Shown here: positions 1 to 5,832 of the stretch, one piece after another
Numbering within the stretch: position 1 is the first letter of the stretch
Layout of the letters: each line of letters begins with the position of its first letter
Assembly: GCA_002704665.1 (NCBI GenBank)
Contig: PAHB01000106.1
Location: 1 to 10,220, forward strand
Direction: 5' to 3'
Length of the DNA: 10,220 bases
Source: Pseudomonadota bacterium
Lineage (GTDB): Bacteria; Pseudomonadota; Gammaproteobacteria; Burkholderiales; Eutrophovitaceae
Notes under the pieces: generated by a model
The model's input: the letters and a program-made list of their open reading frames with translations, nothing else
Database searches by the model: none
What the model was told of the DNA's origin: nothing
Position numbers and translations under genes: made by a program

Positions 1-264
1 TCAGCTTTGAGCCGGTTTTATACCCAGGGTTTAGTAGGGGAAATAGATTTAATTGAGGCATATGCGTGGGTTGCAGCTGCGGAATCAAAATTCAGCGCGC
101 AGGAAGTGGAAGAAATTCAGGAAGCGCGCCGCCAAAAAGTGTTCCTGAGCGAAAAAATGAATGAGAGTCAAAGAAATCTCGCGCGCTTGCGCTTCGATGA
201 AGTTATGAAGTCTTTGGAGCCGGCTGAGGAGTTAAAAGAGAGAGCTGGGGGTTCAAAAATCTGA
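1..264 (+). CDS. Sel1-repeat protein, C-terminal fragment (5' end outside window)
   Basis: The frame is open from base 1 and ends at TGA 262-264, so this is the last 87 codons of a longer gene. The TTG at 7 is unlikely to be the true start because the repeat pattern begins before it. The first 30 or so residues match a Sel1-like repeat (TPR-related alpha-alpha hairpin): A-L-S-R-F-Y-T-Q-G, then a conserved D, then EAYAWVAAA, where the Y-A-W before the alanines is typical. The remainder is a charged, probably helical tail (EVEEIQEARR, LSEKMNESQ) of the kind that often closes Sel1 proteins. Sel1 proteins usually act as scaffolds or in envelope and signalling roles; nothing here says which. The next gene starts 41 bases downstream on the same strand, so co-transcription is possible. 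Confidence 0.7.
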   Translation, partial: SALSRFYTQGLVGEIDLIEAYAWVAAAESKFSAQEVEEIQEARRQKVFLSEKMNESQRNLARLRFDEVMKSLEPAEELKERAGGSKI

Positions 265-305
265 TACACAGAAGCAAACAGATCACAATTTTACGGTAAA
301 AATAA

Positions 306-1463
306 ATGGTATCTCCGACTCCTTTTCAAATCAATATCCCTGACTCATTACTTGAAGATTTGAACTTCAGGCTAAGAAGATCCCGTTGGCCTGACGAAAT
401 TCCGGATAGCGGATGGACCTTCGGAGCAAACAAAGCATTTTTGAAAGAATTGGTGGATTATTGGCAGACGGACTTCGATTGGCGTGAGCATGAGAGCGCT
501 CTTAATCGATTTGATCAGTTTACAGTCAACGTCTCCGGCATCGAGCTTCATTTTATACATGAGTTGGGGAAAGGGCCAAAGCCAATTCCATTGCTTCTTT
601 CTCACGGATGGCCCGGCTCATTTTTCGAATTCAATGAGTTGATTCCCATGTTGACGGACCCAAAATCCTATGGGGGAGATGAAAAGGATTCATTTACCGT
701 TGTTGTGCCATCTCTGCCGGGGTTCAATTTTTCATTTAAGCCTGATCAAAAAAGATTTTCTGCAGAAGATATTGCGGATACTTTCGCGCAATTAATGCGG
801 GACGTGTTGGGGTATGAAGTGTTCGGGGCACAGGGTGGTGACTGGGGTGCATTTATAACCACCATCCTCGCTGCATCGCGTCCAGAGATACTACATGGAA
901 TACACCTTAATTTTTTGCCTATGGCCCGGGATTTGAACCTATACCGTAAAAGCCCTTCAAAAAACATACAGAAATATGCCAAAGAGCTAGAAAAATTTCT
1001 CAAAGAGGAAACTGGGTATCAGTGGATCCAGGGCACCAAACCCCAAACATTATCCTACGCTCTTAATGATTCTCCGGTCGGATTGGCGGCTTGGATTATT
1101 GAAAAATTTTTTACTTGGTCTGACTGTAAAGGTGATTTAGAGGCTTACTTGGGTAAAGATAAATTGCTCACAAATATTATGTTGTACTGGGTAACCGGAT
1201 CGATTGGAGCGTCTTTTTGGCCATATTTTGCAAGGCATCATGGGGTGTGGCCCATAGTTGGAGATCAGCAGGTTGAAATTCCCACTGGATATATTGAATT
1301 CCCAAAAGAGATATTGCGACCGCCGAGAGAAATTGCAGAGGAAGTTTTTGTTGACTTACAAAGATGGACGACCGCGACGCGAGGGGGGCATTTTGCAGCA
1401 ATGGAAAATCCTGAGTTAATGGCAAGAGAGCTCAGCGTTTTTTTCAGACAATTTAGGGACTAA
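306..1463 (+). CDS. Epoxide hydrolase, microsomal (EPHX1-like) type
   Basis: An alpha/beta-hydrolase-fold enzyme predicted to add water to epoxides, giving vicinal diols. Residues about 5-115 form the EHN N-terminal domain (FQINIPDSLLEDL, RLRRSRWPDE, WREHE). The oxyanion-hole motif HGWP is at 100-103. The nucleophile is D179 in GGDWG. The catalytic histidine is H362 in GGHFAAMENPE, and the acid is probably E335 in FPKEI, 27 residues before the histidine, the same spacing as E404/H431 in mammalian microsomal epoxide hydrolase. Y238 and Y307 are candidates for the two cap tyrosines that activate the epoxide. At 385 aa it is full length for bacterial members and has no signal peptide or membrane anchor, so it is probably cytosolic. 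The ATG at 306 has only a weak purine-rich stretch upstream. The substrate is unknown; these enzymes act on xenobiotic, terpene or lipid epoxides. Confidence 0.92.
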   Translation: MVSPTPFQINIPDSLLEDLNFRLRRSRWPDEIPDSGWTFGANKAFLKELVDYWQTDFDWREHESALNRFDQFTVNVSGIELHFIHELGKGPKPIPLLLSHGWPGSFFEFNELIPMLTDPKSYGGDEKDSFTVVVPSLPGFNFSFKPDQKRFSAEDIADTFAQLMRDVLGYEVFGAQGGDWGAFITTILAASRPEILHGIHLNFLPMARDLNLYRKSPSKNIQKYAKELEKFLKEETGYQWIQGTKPQTLSYALNDSPVGLAAWIIEKFFTWSDCKGDLEAYLGKDKLLTNIMLYWVTGSIGASFWPYFARHHGVWPIVGDQQVEIPTGYIEFPKEILRPPREIAEEVFVDLQRWTTATRGGHFAAMENPELMARELSVFFRQFRD

Positions 1464-1479
1464 TATTTATACTCTATAG

Positions 1480-1527
1480 CCAGGCAGCATAAGTAATGCG
1501 GGTTCTAAAAAATACTTTGCTGGCTGG
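1480..1527. repeat. Interrupted inverted repeat upstream of the substrate-binding protein gene
   Basis: CCAG-g-CAGCA (1480-1489) is complementary to TGCTG-g-CTGG (1518-1527): nine pairs around one G/G mismatch, enclosing 28 bases. It lies in the 111-base gap after the epoxide hydrolase and overlaps the candidate -35 element. It could be an operator, a long-loop hairpin ending the upstream transcript, or chance. No T-tract follows, so it is not a standard intrinsic terminator. Confidence 0.3.
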
Positions 1528-1544
1528 ATCGAGGCTAGTATAGT
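1517..1544 (+). promoter_or_regulatory. Candidate sigma70 promoter for the substrate-binding protein gene
   Basis: TTGCTG (1517-1522) and TATAGT (1539-1544) are separated by 16 bases. The -10 matches the consensus at five of six positions; the -35 matches mainly at its first three. It would start transcription near 1551, leaving a leader of about 24 bases before the ATG. A promoter is plausible because the 111-base gap is the longest in the window and the downstream gene is solitary. This rests on consensus matching only. Confidence 0.35.
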
Positions 1545-1563
1545 TATGCCAGTACAATCATAA

Positions 1564-1570
1564 AGGGGAG
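1564..1570 (+). promoter_or_regulatory. Shine-Dalgarno site for the substrate-binding protein gene
   Basis: AGGGGAG lies four bases before ATG 1575. It is the strongest ribosome-binding site in the window and fixes the start that gives an intact lipoprotein signal peptide. Most other genes here have only weak purine-rich leaders, so this gene may be translated more heavily than its neighbours. Confidence 0.7.
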
Positions 1571-1574
1571 ATTC

Positions 1575-2846
1575 ATGCGATCAACAAAGTTTCTGGCTGT
1601 AACACTTGCGTCTTTGATATTACTGGGCTGTGGAAATGAAAATAAAGAAGGCGGTACTGATTCTGCCGTGGCCAACAAGGTCCCCGACGTTATAAAAATA
1701 GGGGTAATTGATCCAATGACTGGCGCTTTCGCTCAGCAAGGATCCCTAACCCGCGGGCATATTCAAAAAGCTATTGATGCGGCAAACCAAGAGGGAATCA
1801 TTGGCAACTCAAAACTTGAGATGGTGGTTTTTGATAACAAGGCTAGCCCGCAAGAAGCTTTGGTGGCACTCAAAAGCGCGATAAGTCAGGGAGTAAGATT
1901 TGTTGCGCAAGGAGCGGGCTCACATGTTGCCCATTCGCTAACCGATGCCGTACGAAAACATAACGAGCGAAATCCCGGGGATGAGGTGCTTTATCTAAAC
2001 TTAGCCGCTATTGACCCACCTTTAACAAATGAAAAGTGTCATTTCTATCACTTCCGTTTTGACAGCCATGTTTTTATGAAATCCGACGCGATTACTACCG
2101 CTATAGCGGATCGTGACGATATCAAAAAAATATATTTGTTCAATCAAGATTACTCCTACGGTCATTCTGTTCAAAAATCGGCCAATGAGATGCTTGCAAA
2201 GAAAAGACCTGATATAGAAATTGTCGGTGACGAATTGCACCCCCTTGGAAAAATTAAAGATTTTGCGCCTTACGTATCAAAGATAAAGGCGTCGGGGGCG
2301 GATGCTATTTATACTGGTAACTGGGGATCAGACCTTGGTCTTTTCGCTAAAGCTGTTGGTGAAGCTGGCCTAAACGTGGCGGTTTACACCAACTACGCTT
2401 ACCTAATAGGTACACCCAGAGCAATAGGCCCGTATGGTGTAGGAAGAGTAAAAACCGTGATGGGGTGGCATGCAAACATTGCTGGTTATCCGTTGGAGAA
2501 GTACTACCTTGATTATATAGAGCAGTATGACGAAGACTGGGGTTTTATCCCCCAAAAATATGCTATCGATATTTTTGCGGCAGCTATAAGAAAAGCAGGT
2601 TCTGCGAATCCTACCGACGTTGCTTATGCCCTTGAGGGGTTTAGATACGATGGAGGCGTAGGCGAGGTTTGGATGCGCCCGGATGACCACCAATTGATAT
2701 TGCCATTGTATGTCGCAACGCTGCGAAATACATCCGAAGGATTAAAGTACTCTGCTGATGATACCGAATATGGTTGGGATACTGATGTAAAAATTGAGGC
2801 TGAACAAAACATTCTTCCTCATAGTTGTGAGATGGATCGTCCCTAG
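1575..2846 (+). CDS. ABC transporter substrate-binding lipoprotein, branched-chain amino acid/amide (LivJ/K) type
   Basis: An extracytoplasmic solute receptor of the Peripla_BP_6 family. The N-terminus is a lipoprotein signal peptide (MRSTKFLAVTLASLILLGC) with lipobox LLGC and lipidated C19. Glycine at +2 instead of aspartate predicts outer-membrane sorting under the Lol rule. A Ser/Gly/Glu-rich linker follows, then the mature fold: KIGVIDPMTGAFAQQG (41-56), LEMVVFDNKASP (81-92), IKKIYLFNQDYSYG (183-196) and GADAIYTGNWGSD (241-253). C155 and C418 are the only mature cysteines apart from C19 and could form a disulfide tying the C-terminal tail to the first lobe. At 423 aa it exceeds E. coli LivJ (about 367) because of the linker and the tail. 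No permease or ATPase gene is adjacent, so its transporter partners lie elsewhere or it acts alone. The ligand is unknown: amino acids, amides, urea and aromatic acids all occur in the family. Confidence 0.9.
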   Translation: MRSTKFLAVTLASLILLGCGNENKEGGTDSAVANKVPDVIKIGVIDPMTGAFAQQGSLTRGHIQKAIDAANQEGIIGNSKLEMVVFDNKASPQEALVALKSAISQGVRFVAQGAGSHVAHSLTDAVRKHNERNPGDEVLYLNLAAIDPPLTNEKCHFYHFRFDSHVFMKSDAITTAIADRDDIKKIYLFNQDYSYGHSVQKSANEMLAKKRPDIEIVGDELHPLGKIKDFAPYVSKIKASGADAIYTGNWGSDLGLFAKAVGEAGLNVAVYTNYAYLIGTPRAIGPYGVGRVKTVMGWHANIAGYPLEKYYLDYIEQYDEDWGFIPQKYAIDIFAAAIRKAGSANPTDVAYALEGFRYDGGVGEVWMRPDDHQLILPLYVATLRNTSEGLKYSADDTEYGWDTDVKIEAEQNILPHSCEMDRP

Positions 2847-2872
2847 GGCGTTTTATCTTAGATGCGCAAGAA

Positions 2873-2901
2873 CTCTAGCTGGGACTTTATTTCAGCTAGA
2901 G
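2873..2901 (+). terminator. Perfect 9-bp hairpin after the substrate-binding protein gene; possible terminator
   Basis: CTCTAGCTG (2873-2881) and CAGCTAGAG (2893-2901) pair perfectly around an 11-base loop, starting 27 bases after the stop codon. It is the clearest hairpin in the window and sits where a terminator is expected. There is no T-run after it (GCCTTGAAAG follows), so it would be a poor intrinsic terminator. It could instead be a 3'-end-stabilising stem, a rho-associated structure, or part of the leader of the next gene, which starts 30 bases further on. Confidence 0.45.
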
Positions 2902-2931
2902 CCTTGAAAGAATCGTAAATTGTAACCTCTC

Positions 2932-3969
2932 GTGTACTTAAAACGAATAGCATTAATATCGCTTTTAATTTGTATGAGTGGTTGCCAGTCGTCTCACTAT
3001 TACACCCAAGCTATTTTGGGACAGGTAGAGCTTTTCCGAAATTCAAAATCTATAGAAAAATTATTGCAGCAAAATGCTGTCGACGATGAGACAAAATTCC
3101 AGTTAAAAAAAATATTAAAAATAAGAAATTTCGCAACACGAGAATTGGGTCTCAAAAATAACAAGAGCTATCTGTATTACTCTGACATCAAGAGAAAATA
3201 TGTAGTCTGGAATGTTTTTGTTACGCCCGCGCTTTCTCTTGATGCGGAGCAGTGGTGTTTCCCTTTTGCTGGATGCGTTACCTACAGGGGATATTTTAAA
3301 AGAAATGAAGCAAAAATATTTCTAGAAAAGAAAAAAACAGAGGGTATGGATGTGTTTCTTAGTGGAGTTTCAGCATATTCAACACTGGGATGGTTCTCCG
3401 ATCCGGTTTTAAATACATTTGTAAATTATTCAGATATTGATTTGGTTCGCTTGGTGTTTCATGAATTAGCTCATCAGATTGTATATGTGAAAGACGATAC
3501 TACTTTCAACGAATCGTTCGCTGTGTGTATAGAAAATGAAGGAGTTAAAAGGTGGTTGAGTGCAAATGGCTCACAAGTAGATAGAGCAGTATGGGAAGAG
3601 CATCTTTTGAGTAAAAAAAATTTCTTCGAAATATTAGAACAAAAAAAAGATGAACTGACTTTTTTATATAAATCTGACATGACTGAAAGTATAAAACTGA
3701 GAGAAAAAGCAATAATGTTTAATCAATTGAAAGCGGAATATAACACTTTTAGACAAACATGGCCGCGAGAAAATAGGTATGATTGGTTATTTTCGCAAAC
3801 GTTAAATAATGCAGTTTTAGTAGCGATAGCCAACTATTCAGAGTATGTTCCTTTTTTTACAAATCTTCTCGATAAAAAAAAGGATTTTCCAAGTTTTTTT
3901 GACGAAGTAATAACCTTAGCTGAGCAACCATTCAACAAAAGAAAAATAATAATGGAACTATCAAATTAA
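2932..3969 (+). CDS. Predicted lipoprotein aminopeptidase (PF10023/COG4324-like, zinc HExxH type)
   Basis: Starts at GTG 2932; an in-frame TAA at 2923 rules out a longer protein. This start gives a short lipoprotein signal peptide (MYLKRIALISLLICMSGC) with C18 lipidated. The mature protein opens with the family hallmark YYTQAILGQVEL (23-34). It then has TLGWFSDP (151-158), the zinc-binding HELAH (H177, E178, H181), FNESFA with probable third ligand E194 (192-197), an ENEGVKRW segment (201-208) and LNNAVLVAIANY (291-302). These motifs in this order identify the predicted aminopeptidase family, whose true substrate is poorly established. At 345 aa it is about family length. It should act at the periplasmic face, anchored by lipid. 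Base composition is much more AT-rich than in the genes to its left (about one third GC by eye), with several A8 tracts. The 53-base gap to the next gene makes operon membership possible but uncertain. Confidence 0.85.
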   Translation: MYLKRIALISLLICMSGCQSSHYYTQAILGQVELFRNSKSIEKLLQQNAVDDETKFQLKKILKIRNFATRELGLKNNKSYLYYSDIKRKYVVWNVFVTPALSLDAEQWCFPFAGCVTYRGYFKRNEAKIFLEKKKTEGMDVFLSGVSAYSTLGWFSDPVLNTFVNYSDIDLVRLVFHELAHQIVYVKDDTTFNESFAVCIENEGVKRWLSANGSQVDRAVWEEHLLSKKNFFEILEQKKDELTFLYKSDMTESIKLREKAIMFNQLKAEYNTFRQTWPRENRYDWLFSQTLNNAVLVAIANYSEYVPFFTNLLDKKKDFPSFFDEVITLAEQPFNKRKIIMELSN

Positions 3970-4022
3970 AATTAATTGAGTTGGTGTTAAAATAAGATAA
4001 TACGTACTTTAGGTAGAAAGAA

Positions 4023-4490
4023 ATGTTCGATGGTAACAATATTAAAACCTTGAGAAAAATTCTCAAAGATAATAAAAACATAGCAGTGGTGGGCTTATCA
4101 GCGAAATGGCACCGGCCAAGTTATTTCGCGGCTAAGTATATGCAAGAGAATGGTTATAGGATAATCCCTGTCAATCCGGCGTATTCAGAAGTGTTGGGCG
4201 AGAAATGCTACCCAAGCCTAGAGGCAGTAAAGGAGAGAATTGATATTGTTGATTGTTTCCGAAAGAGCGAGGATATCGATGCGTTGGTTCCGATGGCGAT
4301 AAGTGCTAACGCTAAAGTATTTTGGATGCAGTTGGGGGTTCAAAATAAACTAGCTGCAAAAAAAATTACTGATGCGGGAATGGATTGCGTGCAGAATCGA
4401 TGTGTGAAAATTGAGCATGCGAGGATTTTTGGAGGGCTAAATTGGATTGGGGTTAACACCAAAATTATCTCCGCTAAGCGTCTAGTTTAG
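4023..4490 (+). CDS. CoA-binding domain protein (YccU-like, CoA_binding_2)
   Basis: A small single-domain Rossmann-fold protein of 155 aa, the usual size for this family. The nucleotide/CoA-binding start is NIAVVGLSAKWHRPS (19-33), followed by YRIIPVNPAYSEVLGEKCYPSL (45-66, first Rossmann crossover), IDIVDCFRKSEDI (73-85) and VFWMQLGVQN (99-108), ending with NRCVKIEHAR (125-134). It resembles the CoA-binding half of succinyl-CoA ligase alpha subunits but has no catalytic domain, so it is probably a cytosolic CoA- or acyl-CoA-binding regulator or chaperone. It lies 44 bases upstream of metY on the same strand. As I recall, proteins of this family sit beside O-acetylhomoserine sulfhydrylase genes in many proteobacteria, which suggests a link to sulfur or acyl-homoserine metabolism. 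No biochemical activity can be assigned from sequence. Confidence 0.85.
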   Translation: MFDGNNIKTLRKILKDNKNIAVVGLSAKWHRPSYFAAKYMQENGYRIIPVNPAYSEVLGEKCYPSLEAVKERIDIVDCFRKSEDIDALVPMAISANAKVFWMQLGVQNKLAAKKITDAGMDCVQNRCVKIEHARIFGGLNWIGVNTKIISAKRLV

Positions 4491-4534
4491 ATTAGTCTGT
4501 AAAAAAAACTTTAACGACCTACAGAGAAATAAAA

Positions 4535-5821
4535 ATGGAAGATAGAGAATTTGATTTTGATACACTTTGCTTGCATGCTGGACAAATTCCAGATAATCAG
4601 ACTGGGTCGAGGGCGACACCGATTTATCAGACCACCTCGTATGTGTTTGAATCGGCGGAACATGCTGCAAGTCTTTTTAATCTTCAAACATTTGGAAATG
4701 TTTATACAAGGTTAACCAATCCGACAACGGCAGTATTTGAAGAGCGAATGGCTGCTTTGGAAGGAGGAAGAGCTGGGTTAGCCACCAGCTCAGGTCAAGC
4801 TGCACAAATGTGTGCTTTGTTAACGTTACTTCGCAAGGGCGATGACTTGGTTTCTGCGAGCACACTATACGGCGGGAGTTACTCGCTTTTTGATGTTACC
4901 TTTCGACAATTTGGGATAAATACTATTTTTGTTAATCCTGATAATACTGAGAATTTTCGAAGCGCGATTACTAAAAATACTAAAGCTATTTATGCTGAAA
5001 CAATGGGTAATCCTAGTATTAACGTTTTAGATATAGAGGCCGTTGCGTCTATTGCCCATGATGCTGGTATTCCTCTAATAATTGATAATACTTTTGCTTC
5101 ACCCTACCTTTGTAAGCCAATTATGCATGGAGCTGATATTGTTGTTCACTCTGCTACTAAATTTTTAGGAGGACATGGCACCACGATGGGAGGTATTATA
5201 ATTGAGTCGGGGAAATTTCCCTGGGACAATGGAAATTTTCCAATGATGACAGAACCTTCCAAAGGGTATCATGGGGTTCGTTTTTTTGAAACCTTTGGTG
5301 ATTTTGGATTTACCATGAAGGCGCGGATGGAAACGCTCAGAACCTTGGGGCCTTCAATATCTCCAATGAATGCTTGGCTTCTTCTTCAGGGAGTGGAGAC
5401 GTTACATGTGCGGATGGAAAGACATGTAAAAAATGCAAAAGATGTAGCACAGTTTTTAGAAAATCATCCAGCCGTATTGTGGGTAAATTACCCTTCTCTT
5501 GAAGGCAATAAATATTATGACCTTTCACAAAAATACTTACCAAACGGGTCAGGGTCAATATTGACTTTTGGAATAAAGGGAGGCGCGAAGAGTGGAGAGA
5601 AGTTTATCGAGGCGCTCGAGTTTGTTTCGCACCTTGCTAACGTTGGGGATGCTAAAAGCCTGATAATTCACCCTGCCTCAACCACTCACCGTCAATTATC
5701 AGAGGAGGACCAACGAAAGGCTGGAATTTCGCCTGATATGATAAGACTGTCTGTAGGTCATGAGTCGATCAACGATATTCTTTGGGATCTTAATCAAGCA
5801 TTTAAGATTGCTTCGCATTAA
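4535..5821 (+). CDS. metY: O-acetylhomoserine sulfhydrylase (O-acetyl-L-homoserine thiol-lyase), PLP-dependent
   Basis: A Cys/Met-metabolism PLP enzyme predicted to make L-homocysteine from O-acetylhomoserine and sulfide (direct sulfhydrylation), or methionine with methanethiol. The PLP lysine is K209 in HSATKFLGGHG, and D184 in IDNTFASP contacts the pyridine nitrogen. The phosphate-binding region is SSGQAA (85-90), with YTR (57-59) supplied across the dimer and Y112-G113-G114 stacking on the cofactor. R404 in MIRLSVGHE binds the substrate carboxylate. Length (428 aa), the N-terminal TLCLHAGQ, the long GKFPW insert (226-230) and the IIHPASTTHRQL segment (377-388) favour MetY over cystathionine gamma-synthase or beta-lyase, which are nearer 390 aa. 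It is probably a cytosolic tetramer. The leader is only 44 bases, too short for a usual SAM riboswitch. The MFS gene follows after 11 bases. No metX is in view. Confidence 0.95.
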   Translation: MEDREFDFDTLCLHAGQIPDNQTGSRATPIYQTTSYVFESAEHAASLFNLQTFGNVYTRLTNPTTAVFEERMAALEGGRAGLATSSGQAAQMCALLTLLRKGDDLVSASTLYGGSYSLFDVTFRQFGINTIFVNPDNTENFRSAITKNTKAIYAETMGNPSINVLDIEAVASIAHDAGIPLIIDNTFASPYLCKPIMHGADIVVHSATKFLGGHGTTMGGIIIESGKFPWDNGNFPMMTEPSKGYHGVRFFETFGDFGFTMKARMETLRTLGPSISPMNAWLLLQGVETLHVRMERHVKNAKDVAQFLENHPAVLWVNYPSLEGNKYYDLSQKYLPNGSGSILTFGIKGGAKSGEKFIEALEFVSHLANVGDAKSLIIHPASTTHRQLSEEDQRKAGISPDMIRLSVGHESINDILWDLNQAFKIASH

Positions 5822-5832
5822 CTCTTATAGTA

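Noticed and set aside
2841..2848. CCCTAGGG palindrome covering the stop codon of the substrate-binding gene
   Set aside because: Eight bases with no room for a loop; it cannot form a useful hairpin and is probably coincidental.
3976..4001. Promoter before the CoA-binding protein gene (TTGAGT and GATAAT)
   Set aside because: The spacer is only 14 bases, too short for a normal sigma70 promoter, and the region is AT-rich enough to give such matches by chance.
4491..4534. Possible SAM riboswitch upstream of metY
   Set aside because: The gap is only 44 bases, mostly A/T, with no stem or pseudoknot pattern. SAM-I and SAM-II elements need more sequence than this, although part could in principle overlap the upstream gene.
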